Positions 12,407-23,817 of a DNA stretch of 64,000 bases are shown piece by piece. This stretch comes from Bubalus kerabau (Eukaryota; Chordata; Mammalia; Artiodactyla; Bovidae), in the NCBI RefSeq assembly GCF_029407905.1, contig NC_073632.1:57584964-57648963 (forward strand). The letters run 5' to 3'. A program made the translations under genes and the position numbers. Positions within the stretch are counted from its first letter, which is position 1; the number at the start of each line of letters is the position of its first letter. Under the pieces are notes generated by a model. The model searched no databases. It was not told where the DNA came from and saw nothing but the letters and a program-made list of their open reading frames with translations.

Positions 12407-13738
12407 AGGTGCAGTGGGATGGGGGGGAATAGACAAAAAACCTTTCCACTATCTAAGATTGAGGCTTCACATTGATGTTTATAACATTTTAATGTAGGTG
12501 TATACTTTATTTAAAAATTCCTTGAGTAATTTTGTCTTTGATACCTAATTATTAATTGGACTGAGATGGTACATTTTACTTTTGATTAGGTTTCTCTAAT
12601 ATTTCAGCATGTATGAGTAATGAATGCTCAGTGTTTCTATCCTTGAGGGTTAAGAGACATCTCTTTACTTGCCTGGATCACTTAAGACTTTAAACTCCTA
12701 ATTTTTAAAGGTATTGGTTTATTGTTGCTTTTAATTTCATTTTGAATTATAAAGCTCTCTGAGACCTTGCTGAAGAGGGATGTATGAATTTATTATATTG
12801 TTCTTATTATTGGTCATACGTTATCCATGCAATATTAATGGAAAAACCGGGAGAGATAAGGTAAGGTTTTAAAGCAAGAGACTCATTTATAAGAACCAAA
12901 CCTTACAGCCTTTTCTTTTTCCTTTTTTCCCCCCAGTTTCATCATTTTTCTGCCTCTGCCTTGCTCTGTTAGCTTGTTAACAGTATAGTTTCTATAGCAA
13001 CACCTATTGGTTGTAATAATGAAAGCCACAGCAAGATCTCCTGCAGAGAAATCCTTGATGCTGAGAAGATCAACTCATATTTTCTTTGTCCGATGTTTTC
13101 TATTTTTTCTTGGAATGACCCTTTTAGCAGAATATAAAAGATCTCCACTAATTACTTGTGAAATAAACAGCTGAAGTCAGGCAGCCCCGACAACACATCG
13201 GATGTTAGCTTTATTCCAGCAATGGTGAGATACTGCCTGAAGGAACAAGCCAATTTCTTTAGCTATAAATTTTACTAGCCAGCACTGTTATCATGGAATA
13301 AAATGAAGGTCAGTCCACTTCTTCCAATTTGAGCTAAAAGGTTTTATTTAGAGAAAATTTCCCATGTACTCCAATTTTAGCACTTCATCAAAATAGCAAA
13401 GTAAGTATCTTATGTTGTGTATGATTTAGAACAACAGATTAAAAGTAAAATATTGAATGTTAATTCTGACAAGACAGATTTGGATTACTATTTAGACAAC
13501 CACTAGACTAAATCCTCTGTTTTGTCTCTCTTTTTTGAGCTATAAGGGGCAAATTTTTCTATCAAACACTCCTTTCCTGAATTATTCAGATACTGTACTT
13601 GCTTTTCCATTTTGCTTTATGTGACATATTCATACTTATTAACTTAAAATGGGAAGAATTAAGTTTTCTTTAGTGCAAATTTTCCCATTATGCATCATTA
13701 ACCAAAAATAAAATATTATTTAAAACATTGCTTAATGC

Positions 13739-13797
13739 TTAATGTTATTAATTAATTAATTATTAATTAATGCTTATTAATGCTTAATAATCTAGAA
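13739..13797. repeat. AT-rich (ATTA)n-like low-complexity tract
   Basis: Runs of TTAATTAATTAATTATTAAT followed by two related TGCTTATTAA/TGCTTAATAA units. Confidence 0.8.
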
Positions 13798-14271
13798 TTA
13801 TTCTAGATCCTTGATCCATTGAGGATCTCTGACTTTATTTACTGTTTGTTCCAATTTCTTCTAGGGGGTCTTCCTGATTTCCACATGAACTCATCTATTT
13901 ACTATGTCTTAATGATATCTTCCTTTTCTTCTCATGAACAACAACAAACAATTAGCATTAAGTCAGACTCGACAATCTGTGTTAATTCTTCCCAGGCACT
14001 AGCCATCAATGCCACAAATTTAAATAATGTTCTAAGGATTTTAGACAGTTATTCCATCTCCCAGTTGTTTAAACAGTAAATGTCAATTAAAAGTCTTAAT
14101 ACCTAGGAATCTAAAGCAACCCTGGGATACCAATATTTTTTTATTTCCATTAGAAATGTCTCCTATGTATGTAAAGGGTTTAATTAAATTAAAACCCAGA
14201 AATCGACAAATCAAGAGAAATATCTTTAATAACTGTAATGAAAGAGAATATAAAAAAGAATATATGTGTAT

Positions 14272-14478
14272 GCTAAGTCACTTCAGCCATGTCCGACTCT
14301 TCTATGGACTGTAGCCTACCAGGCTCCTCTCTCAGTGGGATTCTCCAGGCAAGGATACTGGAATGGGTTGCCGTGTCCTCCTCCAGGGGATCTTCCCAAC
14401 CCAGGGATCGAACCTGGTTCTTATGTCTCCTGGCATTGGCAGGTGGTTTCTTTACCACTAATGCCATCTGGGAAGCCT
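14272..14478 (-). mobile_element. Bov-tA SINE (left arm of a head-to-head pair)
   Basis: Reverse Bov-tA, A part first, tRNA head complement at the right end (TTTACCACTAATGCCATCTG then GGAAGCC). Its head faces the head of the plus-strand copy at 14487-14700 across fewer than ten bases. Confidence 0.9.
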
Positions 14479-14486
14479 ATTTGGCC

Positions 14487-14700
14487 ACCTTCCCAGGTGG
14501 TGCTAATGGGAAAGAAACCACCTGCCAATGAAGGAGTTGTTAAGAGGCTCAGATTCAGTTCTGGGTCAGGAAGATCCCCCCAGCATGGCAACCCACTCCA
14601 GTATTCTTGCCTGGAGAATCCCATGAACAGAGGAGTCTGGTGGGCTATAGTCCATAGGGTCACAAAGATTCGGACACAACTGACTGACTAAACACAGCAC
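14487..14700 (+). mobile_element. Bov-tA SINE (right arm of a head-to-head pair)
   Basis: Plus-strand Bov-tA with a damaged tRNA head (GGTGGTGCTAATGGGAAAGA), then the A part and a short ACACAGCACAG tail. It forms an imperfect inverted repeat with the preceding copy. Confidence 0.88.
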
Positions 14701-14701
14701 A

Positions 14702-14780
14702 GTATGAATCACTTTGTACACCTGAAACGAACACAACATTGTAATCAACTGTATTTCAATTAAAAACATTTTTTTTAAGA
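14702..14780 (+). mobile_element. L1 3' end
   Basis: Matches the ruminant L1 3' end: TATGAATCACTTTGTACACC, then ACACAACATTGTAATCAACTG and an A-rich tail. The sequence before the SINE pair (about 14245-14271) also looks like this L1 3' UTR, so the pair probably landed inside it. Confidence 0.72.
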
Positions 14781-15851
14781 GAACAAGCGATTCTTGTTTC
14801 CCTTTCCAACTTTTTTCATATCTTTGTATTTAGAAGAGGTTCTCATGTCTATCAAGTAAAATGCCACAATTGCCTAAAACTGTCATGTCTCTAAAATATT
14901 TAAACATACGCATACATATACAGCAAAATATGAGCATTGTTGAGTGGACTTTAGGCAATGGAGTTAAGGAAGAGTTTTGTTTTCTTCTTAATACATTTCT
15001 GTATTTTCTCCAAAATTTATCCATTTGTCTTTCCCCTTTCTTTATAGTACCTTATTTTTATAATTAGAAAAAGTTAAGGAAAAATTTCCCGGTAAAGTTA
15101 ATTATGGTAAGTGCCTTGCTGATAGGTTTCATAAATTCTGGTCGGCCTCTGAGTGTTATTTTATCCTGAAAATCTGTACATCTCATATCCAGCCAAAGAC
15201 GTAGTTAATTCTAGAGATAATAAGAAAAAAAAACTGTTCAGGACTTTGCCACCTGAATCTCAATGAAAACTATCTTGAACCCTACAGATCCCTTATTTAA
15301 GGTTCAAAGATACCCAGATTCAAAATCCCATATATTCCCTAGCATGTGTCTGAAAAGTACTTCACCACACACTCTCTATAGGAATGGTATCAGATGTAAC
15401 CTTAGGCTATGTCTGGTATTCTGCTTCACCAGGATCTCTCTAGAACACTTGTTTATTCACTTCCCTAATCACAGCCTTCAAATGCAGATGTTTCTTGGAG
15501 TTTGGATTACCATCTGGCCATATCATCAGCTGATGTTGTCTCCAATTCCATAATCTTGAAATGAATGTTTCCATGACCACAACCTGCATGTTCCCAACTT
15601 TCATAGCTATTAAACCTTCTCTCTGTCTGCACCAAGCCTCCTGTTACTTGATTTCTCCAACCTTATGCAACCTTTCACCACTGTCTCCCTTGGAACCTAC
15701 TTTGTCTACAAGTCCCAGTCAACAACTTCAATGCTTTTGCCCCCTGCTCCCTTGACTTGCTCATCCACTGAATGACTGGAACAGTGTAGTATTAACCCAG
15801 TTTATCACTAGCATACTTTATTCATAGCTCCTTCCCCTTTCTTTACAGTAT
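14781..15851. other. Unique sequence, no gene seen
   Basis: Open frames of 96 and 64 codons at 15263-15755 on the plus strand show no family resemblance. CT-rich composition near 15590-15760 explains the absence of stops. Target of the next SINE ends this interval. Confidence 0.5.
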
Positions 15852-16063
15852 TGTTGTTGCTTAGTCACTAAGTCATGTCTGACTCTTTTGTGACCCTATA
15901 GGCTGTAGCCTACCAGGCTCCTCTGTCCATGGGATTTCCCAGGCAAGAAATATTGGGATGGGTTGCCGTTTCCTTCTCCCAGGGATCTTCCTGACCCAGA
16001 GATCAAACCTGTGTCTCCTGCATCGCAGGTGGATTCTTTACCACTGAGCCACTTGGGAAGGCC
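15852..16063 (-). mobile_element. Bov-tA SINE with TSD
   Basis: Reverse Bov-tA with a full tRNA head (GGATTCTTTACCACTGAGCC). TSD tctttacagtat at 15840-15851 and tctttatagtat at 16064-16075, with one mismatch. Confidence 0.92.
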
Positions 16064-16075
16064 TCTTTATAGTAT

Positions 16076-17144
16076 ACATGTGTCTTATCTTAAAAAAGTC
16101 TAAGCCAGTAAACAAAATCTTAACCTGTGCACTGTCATATGTTTAATCACTATATCATTGACTCCTTTAATTTTGGATCAAACTCTGTAGTGAGTGATCC
16201 AAGCCTTCCACCTTGGCACCATTTAATGCATTCCCTAATTCCATGTAGAAGCAAGTTTCTGCCTGTATTATTCTTTTAAAACTAGTTTCTTAAAAATCAC
16301 CAAAGAGCTCCTGGACAAAATAAAGGCTTCTTTTACTCCCCATTCTCCTAAGGTTTTCTGTAGAGTCCACCAGTACGGACACTCCTCTTTCTAAATGCCC
16401 ATTTCCCTTGGTTTTCATCAATATCATTGTTTTCTGGTTTTACTTGTCTTTCTTTTTTAAAAATGTAAACCTCAAACTACTTACTGGCTCCTCTCTTATT
16501 TTCTCTTTCCCTACCTAAGGGCGTTAACCCACACCTGAGAACTAGGTTTCTACCTTTGTCTCCTTATACTTTCTTTCTTGAAGAAATACCAATTTTGGAA
16601 AATATAATTCCCATAGAAATCACCTTCTTACATTCTAGTCCTTACTCTTTGCCCCAATTTCATATGCCAATTCAGTCCAGGCACAGTAACTAGGAGATGA
16701 TCCTGTGATTTCTGTAGGTCCCTTGTTCGGATATTTTACTCTCTGAAGTCATGTCACACTTTGGTTCTCAGTAGGATCTACATAAGGTGGGGTGAAGCCT
16801 GGTGGTGGTGGTGAGCAGGGAGCTTTACCAAATCATGTTTGCCAGATCCTATTTCCAGGGGCTGACCAAGTGCAGAGTGGGTAAGAGTGGTTTGCCCTGA
16901 AGGCAGGCAAGCAGTAAGGGTGTACATTTTCAACATAGAATTTAAAAATAATATGTTTACCTTTTTTCTTCCTCTCCTTTTTTAGTGAGTTTTATTCTAA
17001 TCACTGATTTTAAACTATACATTTACTATCTGTGAACATTAAGGTGAACTCTTTTGTTGTTTCTGGCTCCAAATTAAAAGCCACAGCCTTTCTCCTACCA
17101 CCCGACCCCCTGAAAGTATGTCTTACGTGATGTTTTTAAAATAT
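16076..17144. other. Unique sequence, no gene seen
   Basis: No repeat or coding sequence firmly recognised. Parts of 16300-16560 are CT-rich and may be a very old retroelement, but I cannot assign it. Confidence 0.45.
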
Positions 17145-17157
17145 AACAATTCGTTTT

Positions 17158-17265
17158 GAGGCTTGACAGAAAACAACAAAATTATGTAAAGCAATTATCC
17201 TTCAATAAAAAAATAAATTAAAAAAGACAGATAACAACAACAACAACAAATATATATATATATAA
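17158..17265 (+). mobile_element. L1 3' end, 108-bp insertion with TSD
   Basis: Very short 5'-truncated ruminant L1 3' end (GAGGCTTGACAGAAAACAAC, then AAAGCAATTATCCTTCAAT) with an A-rich tail that has grown (AAC)n and (TA)n microsatellites. TSD aacaattcgtttt at 17145-17157 and aacaatttgtttt at 17266-17278, with one mismatch. Confidence 0.85.
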
Positions 17266-17278
17266 AACAATTTGTTTT

Positions 17279-19759
17279 TATCATCCTCACCCCATGCTTT
17301 GCTAGGGCAACTGAGGACTCTATAATAATTTAAACATGATTTTTTGGATAAAGTTATCATTACCAATTCCTTTTAAATACTCATATGAATTGAGTAAGCT
17401 TGGAAGTTACTGTAGAAGAGGACAACTCAAAGCTTGTTCTTTGGTGCCCAGATCTTTCCTAGAGTGGCCCCGTTCACGGCTCTGACCCTGTGTGACAAGG
17501 TGTACTCTACCCTGTTCTAGGAAACAATCACTGGGCAGGACACAGGGAAAAGCAATTTAAGGACATTTTAAGCAATTTAGGTAATTTAGAAACCATACAG
17601 TATGGTCTCAAGCAGATTTCTGTAAGCCGTTTTAAAGCGAAACTTTTATAGTTTTTCTAAGAAAAATATTCCCATCTCTCTCTCTTTCTAAAAAAAGAAG
17701 CAATAGCATGAAAGGAGTTACTGAGTCAAGAATAAAAAGGAAAAATAGATTTGAGACTTAACTAATTAATGAAATGTTTAATCTCAGTAAAGAAATGATC
17801 CCATGCTGTGCATTCCACAGAATCCAGACTTGTGTGTTATTTGGGCTCGATTACATATTCAAATTCATTCAGATTTAACTGAGAAATCACTTACTTGCGC
17901 ATGAAAACATGGGCTACCCTTTTAACATTCTCAAGTGAGGTTGTCAACTCTGTTTTACCCTATGTGAAATGTATGAGCTCAAATGATTTGGATTGTAAAT
18001 CATCTATATTCCTGTAATTGATTGGAGCCAAGTAAAACGGAACTTACTGTGAGCAGTTGTCTGAGCTCAATAGAATTTGGTGACAGCTTTATGAAATGGA
18101 AAATTTTAAGGTGGAGATAACGGCACAGATGGGAAGAAACACGAAACATAAAACAATCATTTGTCTTTCTTTAAAAGTTCTAAAATTCATTTGAAGGAAA
18201 TATGAAGTTTCATTGTCATGCTCTAAAAAGACTATGGTAACTGAGAAAAAAATTCAAAACAGAGCAAGAGTTGTTTGCTTGTTGTTTCTAGCTCCAAATT
18301 AAAACCAAGTTAAACCAAGTTTTAATTTCCAAGTTGTTTGTAGTTTTATCTCTAAAAATTAAAAAAAATTTTGAGGGCATCCTAACTGGAAAGCCTAGAG
18401 GGGATTTAAATAGTATATTATGGTACATAAATGAGACATAATTTTATTGAGCAGCCAAAAATATGATAAAACATAATGGTATTAAATAATATTTAGCTAA
18501 ATGGAATAAAATAACAATAATATTTAGGAAATTGAAACTGTGCTTTGATTTCAGTTGTGTTGAATTATGTGTCCTAGTAATTGTGTGTGCTTGGATGATG
18601 AGAATGTGGGATTTCTTCTTTTGTTTCCTTTATAGCACTAAAAATATGATTTGTGCGTTAAATAAAAATTAGGCAATAAAGATAAACTGCTATTCCTAAT
18701 ATAAAAATATTACACAACTGTTTTCCATTGTCTGGTTCTGCTTCTGTTGAACTTGATTCTTAGAAGAGATGGTGAGCTTGACTTCAGTGATTTTGTTGTT
18801 CACCAGATAGTCCCAGGATAACTGCATTTTACTGCTGAAACACCATCTGGACTTTGTTCAAAATCCTCCTTAGAATGAATTGTGGTTGGCTAATGTCTCT
18901 CCCTGTACAAACACCATAAATTATCTACTCTCAATAGGGACCTCTATCACTTTATAATTTAGGTTATTTCAGCCTTTCCAGACACAGCTACAGGAACTTT
19001 TCAATATCTCACAATATTTTTGGTCTTTAATCAGTATGTTTTAAAAGAAGCTTTAGGAGGTTTTTTTGCTTGTTTGTTTGTTTTTACATGATCAGATTCA
19101 GATATTACATATTTACACACTGGGTACTTCCCATCATCAAATGTTGAAAATTATTTTTAAAAACAATCAAACTCAAAATATATTGGACACATCATATTAG
19201 AACAAAAGTAACAAGGAACCATTTCAGCATTTTCTCTTGTTTTAACTGATAGAGGTGTGAAGTCATTTTAATTTTCTCACCCAGCTATCTCACATTCCTT
19301 CCCTGTGATGGTCTTGCTCCTTGTCCTCCTGGGAGATTCCTACACCTCAAGCAGCCAACAGCTGCCAGAGGTGATAAGGATGTGATAATAATCACCTCGA
19401 GGTGATGCATTGCGTTGACTCAAGGCAAACACTCCAGCCCCAAGAGATGGGAAAGAGAGATTGACCTCCTGTCCCGTAACTGGAGAAACTAGAAAGATTT
19501 CACTACAAATCTTCAGGAACACAATGGCTATCTTTTCATCGAGAGTCCTGCCTTTGCCTTTCTCCACCTACCACATTTTTTGTCCGGCAAATACAATGAA
19601 TCAGTTTGCAGGTGCTCAGTAGAGACGTTGTTAATTTGACCCTGGAAGAGCATTAAAGCCATCTCCTGCTTTCTGGGTGTGGTAGTGACCTGACAGCCTT
19701 TTGGATTCAAGCATTAGGTTCACTTTGGAAAGAACTGAGAGACCACTGTGGTAGTCATC
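17279..19759. other. Unique AT-rich sequence, no gene seen
   Basis: About 2.5 kb with no recognised repeat or coding region. A 25-base segment near 18280 closely repeats one at 17055. Confidence 0.5.
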
Positions 19760-19990
19760 AGTTCAGTTCAGTTCAGTTCAGTCGCTCAGTTGTGTCCAAC
19801 TCTTTGCGACCCCATGAATCGCAGCACGCCAGGCCTCCCTGTCTATCACCAACTCCTGGAGTTCACCCAGACTCATGTCCATCGAGTCAGTGATGCCATC
19901 CAGCCATCTCATCCTCTGTCATCCCCTTCTCCTCCTGCCCCCAGTCCCTCCCAGCATCAGAGTCTTTTCCAATGAGTCAACTCTTCGCAG
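19760..19990 (-). mobile_element. BovB 3' end
   Basis: Reverse BovB 3' end: the TCAGT pentamer tail (gttcagttcagttcagttcag) followed by the terminal coding region to the TCTTTTCCAATGAGTCAACTC block. Strongly 5'-truncated. Confidence 0.92.
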
Positions 19991-20095
19991 TCATGGAACA
20001 GTCTAAACCTGAAATCAAATACAGAGAGAGAGCTTTTTGAAGTAACTATACATTTCTTTCTATATACATTTTTTAATATGTATATATACACTTCT

Positions 20096-20297
20096 TGGGC
20101 TCCCCTTGTGGCTCAGCTGGTAAAGAATCTGCCTGCAATGCGGGAGACCTGGGTTTGATTCCTGGGTTGGGAAGATACCCTGGAAAAGCAAAAGTCTACC
20201 CACTCCAGTATTCTGGCCTGGAGAATTCCATGGACTGTATCGTCCATAAGGTCGCAAAGTGTCGGACACGACTGAGCGACTTTCACTTTCACTTTTC
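20096..20297 (+). mobile_element. Bov-tA SINE, well preserved
   Basis: Complete tRNA head and A part, ending in cactttcacttttc. TSD atacacttct at 20086-20095 and 20298-20307. The tRNA-type internal promoter is nearly perfect, so this is among the best preserved Bov-tA copies here. Confidence 0.93.
20109..20162 (+). promoter_or_regulatory. SINE RNA polymerase III promoter (A and B boxes)
   Basis: A box TGGCTCAGCTGG at 20109-20120 fits the TRGCNNAGYNGG consensus. B box GGTTTGATTCC at 20152-20162 has one change from GGTTCGANTCC (C to T at the CpG). Spacing is tRNA-like. Confidence 0.7.
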
Positions 20298-20307
20298 ATA
20301 CACTTCT

Positions 20308-20541
20308 CAGGCTACCCAGGAAGCTAGTGGTAAAAAACCTGCCTGCCAATGCAGGAGATGTAAGAAACACAGGTTTGATCCCCAGGTCAAGAAGTTCCCC
20401 TGGAGGAGGAAATGGCAATCCACTCCAGTATTCTTGCCTGGAGAATACTGTCCTTGCCATGGACAGAGGAGCCTGGAAGGGCTATACTCCATGGGGCTGC
20501 AAAGAGTCAGACATGACTGAAGTGACTGAGCATACATGCAC
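20308..20541 (+). mobile_element. Bov-tA SINE in tandem with the previous one
   Basis: Plus-strand Bov-tA with a diverged head and two small internal expansions. It shares the acacttct target sequence (20300-20307 and 20542-20549) with its neighbour, so the two went in at the same site one after the other. Confidence 0.88.
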
Positions 20542-20837
20542 ACACTTCTTAGGCAATTCTGCAAGAATTGGAGCACAAAATTGGGCTTGATGGAATTCTG
20601 GGTTTCGCAACTGGCCTCTTTTAACACCCCAGTCAGTAACCCATGGGGCATCAACACGGACAGCAGTGGATTGATAAAATGGTACAATGAAGTATGAAGA
20701 CACACCATCCTTATCTACCCACTGAAGTTACCTGTTCGATTCTATCTTTTCCAAAATAGAGGGTCCCAGGGTGAGCCCTTCAGTAGCCAAGTAACCCAAC
20801 TGTAAAGACCAAGTAAGGGAAGATGGGCATAGGGAAA

Positions 20838-21035
20838 ATGAATATTGTGTGCCTGCTCTGTCCCATGCACTGGGCTGTGTGTTTTACATATGCTCATCTT
20901 CAGAGGAACCCCACGAGTGATGCTATCATACTTGTTTTCCAGATGAGGAAGCCATAGCTCATAATGGTAAATTGTAGAGATCATATCTGAACTTCATCTG
21001 AATCCATGGCCATTGTCTTACTACATGCTGTCACT
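20838..21035 (-). mobile_element. MIR SINE
   Basis: Reverse MIR: tgtgtgcctgctctgtcccatgc-like start, the core around CAGATGAGGAAGCCATAGCTC, then the region facing the tRNA head. Diverged as expected for an old mammalian MIR. Confidence 0.7.
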
Positions 21036-21414
21036 CAGAGAATGTCTAAACCTAAAAGAACTTCTGGTGGTTTGAGGTTACAATCTGGAGATGTGATTGT
21101 AAATAGAGAGGGTGGGAGAGGAGCAGATGGAGTGGCAGTCAAAGGATTTCAGGGTGGCAGTGGGGAAGAGCAGGCACTCTGCTTATTTTTTTTTAGGTAT
21201 TAGATGTTTACTAGGGTATGCTTTTATAATTAAAACTTGGAAAGAGATTTCCCCTCCATTTTATCTGCCCAATTTCACCATTTATACTGAAGCCAGGGCT
21301 AGCCAAACTAGACATTTGAGGAACTGCAAGGGTGAGGAAGCATTCAAGAGGGCTGAACTTGGAGTTAGGAATTTTATACTCAGGATAGAATAAGACCCAG
21401 AGAGTAGGGGATAC

Positions 21415-21577
21415 AAGTCAAGTCAAAGTCCATAGGAAGAGGTCAAAGGTCAGATCCAGGGAGACCACATATAAACATCAAATCCACAGTGCCAAAGGTA
21501 GGATGGAGGGCAGGGTCAAAGATCAAGAGTATGAGACCAGATGGGGATGAAATTGGAGCAAAGGCAGGTCAGGGGCA
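21415..21577. promoter_or_regulatory. Cluster of nuclear-receptor-like half-sites, one perfect DR1
   Basis: AGGTCAAAGGTCA at 21440-21452 is a perfect direct repeat with one-base spacing (DR1, the HNF4/RXR/COUP-TF type). GGGTCAAAGATCA at 21513-21525 is a second near match, with further AGTCAAAGTCCA and AGGTCAGGGGCA words at 21420-21432 and near 21566-21577. Function is inference; the repeated words could instead be debris of an old repeat. Confidence 0.35.
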
Positions 21578-21691
21578 AATGGGTTAAGACTGACTGCTGG
21601 AGATGAGGTTTAGGATGAGTTCTTAGAACTACAGTGGAGGTCTACACTTATGTTCCTGGAGGTGGGCTCATGATGTGTGAATGTGTATGCA

Positions 21692-21695
<4 letters not shown>

Positions 21696-21732
<37 letters not shown>
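21696..21732. repeat. (GT)n microsatellite
   Basis: About 18 uninterrupted GT units directly beside the A-part end of the adjoining Bov-tA. Confidence 0.97.
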
Positions 21733-21734
<2 letters not shown>

Positions 21735-22112
21735 GTCACTAAGCCATGTCTTTGCAACCTCATGGACTGTAGCCAGCCAGGCTCCTCTGTCCATGGAATT
21801 CTTCAGGCAAGAATACTGGAAGTGAAGTGTAAGTCACTCAGTTGTGTCTGGACTTCCATGAGAAGTCCATGGAATTCTCCAAGTTATAATACTGGAGTGG
21901 ACAGCCTTTCCCTTCTCCAGGGGATCTTCCCAACCCAGGGATCAAACCCAGGTCTTCCACATTGCAGGCAGATCCTTTACCAGCTGAGCCACAAGGGAAG
22001 CCCAAGAATACTGGAGTGGGTGCCATTCCCTTCTCTCTTCCTGACCCAGGGATTGAACCCAGGTCTCCTGCATTGCAGGCAGATTCTTTACCATCTGAGC
22101 CACCAGGGAGAC
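21733..22112 (-). mobile_element. Bov-tA SINE interrupted by another Bov-tA
   Basis: Reverse Bov-tA in two pieces, 21733-21820 (part of the A region) and 22003-22112 (rest of A plus tRNA head). The two pieces join seamlessly if the inner element is removed. Confidence 0.9.
21821..22002 (-). mobile_element. Bov-tA SINE nested inside a Bov-tA
   Basis: Complete reverse Bov-tA with a perfect 13-bp TSD, caagaatactgga, at 21808-21820 and 22003-22015. The target is part of the host SINE's own A region. Confidence 0.92.
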
Positions 22113-23673
22113 CAGTATTCATGGGTAAGGCTGGTTTAAAGCTGAAAATGCCATTAACATTGGCATTCCACTTTCAGGATAATAGGGGATATAATATTAT
22201 TAATAATTTTCTAACAAGAAAACTGAGACCAAGAGAGATTGCCTTGAGTTAGTCACACACCATGGGAATGAAGGAGCAGGGGGTTAGACTTACAGGAATG
22301 ACAAAGAAGAGGTGAACACATCACTCTGTTCATGGGGATGGGATGGAAAAAGGCAAAACCCAGGTACACCAACCCCAGCTGTCCAGTTGACAGTTCATCA
22401 GGTTAACACAGGGGTGAAGAGACAAAATTCAGTCCACACACTCAAATGTACATGAAAGCTTATCTATCTTTATTATTTAAAAAAATAGTAGTATTTTAAA
22501 ATTTTCTGTAATGATCTGCCCCGTGACAAAACATTTCAGTTAATTCCGGAAAAACACCCCTTTCTCCCAGAGTTGTATCAAATTCCAAGTGGTGTGATTC
22601 CTACTTGGGCCAGGGGAAGGAGAAGGGTGGGGTTGGAAATCTGGGGTTTGCCTGTCTTTCTACAGGGTCATCCATTGATTTATCCTCTGTCTTGTCTACT
22701 CTCCAGAGCTGGTCCCTTGATTTTCTGCTGAACTACCTCTTGTCCCCAAGTACAAGCTTCCTGTGGCTGCCACCCATGTCCTCAGGACATGGACTCATTT
22801 GCTGCTATCCTGGGGTGAATTCTGGAGGTCGTGTTGGTGGGGACCTCTGGTCTTAGGTGCAAGAGAATTGTTCTTTTGTTGAAAAACTCACCTTTGTTCC
22901 TTTCATTGTTTCCTCCAGTCTTAATCCCCCAGTCCACCCCACTTCTGACTTGGACACCTGACACTTCCTCGATCCAATGTGAAATGCAGGCATTATTGCC
23001 CTAAGTCCTCCTGCCTGGACATTCTGGAGCTGTCCCTGCTGGTTCCCCTAATAAAACCAGCAAAGACTACGTGGGGTGCTGGGCAAGATGCAGAATGCAG
23101 TGAATTTCTCTGAACCATCCTGCCCCATGTTCATCTAGCTGCCTTCATTTTCCTTAGCGACCCAACAAGATTGCCAAGTATCTAAATGACGAGGTATGAT
23201 TCTGGCTCCTTCACCAGAAATTATAGCTAAGACCAGGTCAGCATGACATGAGAAGAAGTCAATTGCTGGCGGCTGACCTCATCTCTGGCTGATATTCTTT
23301 TGTAAAACATGAATAACCTTAGATGTTTTAGGAACATTTGATGAATGCTGAGAGAATATTCTGCTAATATTCATCTATTAAAGATACTTTTCTTTCTATT
23401 ATAATAATTACAGAAATATTTTTACAGTTGATTGATTAGAATAATTTCCCTCTAATTCACACTGTTTTTATTTATGTCCTCATGTCATATTCCAATGTAG
23501 TGGTGTGCAGAATGAATGTTATCAAATTTCTGGCATGAGACTGTGAATCATTTTAGCTAATCGTGTTGCTATAAAATTTAACCTATTCCAGAGATAATTC
23601 TATCACATAAGTAAGTGGCGCCTTTATGGTCTGTTGCCTTTCTCCATCCACAAATAGAGAGGCTGTGGGTACC
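22113..23673. other. Unique sequence, no gene seen
   Basis: About 1.6 kb without recognised repeats. Open frames of 83 and 60 codons at 22605-22964 lie on opposite strands and show no domains or splice signals. Confidence 0.5.
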
Positions 23674-23817
23674 AAGAAATGGAGTTGGATTAGACAGTCT
23701 GGGTTTGAATCCTGGCTCCATTGTAGTAATTGTCAGTGACTCCTTAGGTCAATCACTTAAATTTTCTGAGTCTTGGTTTCTTCTTCTGCAAAATGGGTCA
23801 AAGTACCTACTTGTTGA
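23674..23817 (+). mobile_element. MIR SINE
   Basis: Plus-strand MIR: gtctgggtttgaatcctggc, then the AATCACTTAAATTTTCTGAG and CTGCAAAATGGGTCAAAGTA blocks. Confidence 0.85.

Larger units (their letters stand above)
11046..14240. other. Unique sequence, no gene seen
   Basis: About 3.2 kb free of recognisable mobile elements apart from the AT tract at 13739-13797. It includes a short poly-G run near 11691-11702 and a G4 motif listed separately. No coding region is convincing. Confidence 0.55.

Noticed and set aside
14266..14691. 141-codon open frame with a plausible look
   Set aside because: It runs through two Bov-tA SINEs in opposite orientations; the sequence is SINE consensus, not a protein.
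20109..20162. tRNA gene from the A and B boxes
   Set aside because: The boxes belong to the tRNA-derived head of a Bov-tA SINE; there is no acceptor stem pairing or complete cloverleaf.
21681..22139. 152-codon open frame with a run of Val and Cys
   Set aside because: It is a (GT)n microsatellite followed by nested Bov-tA SINEs.
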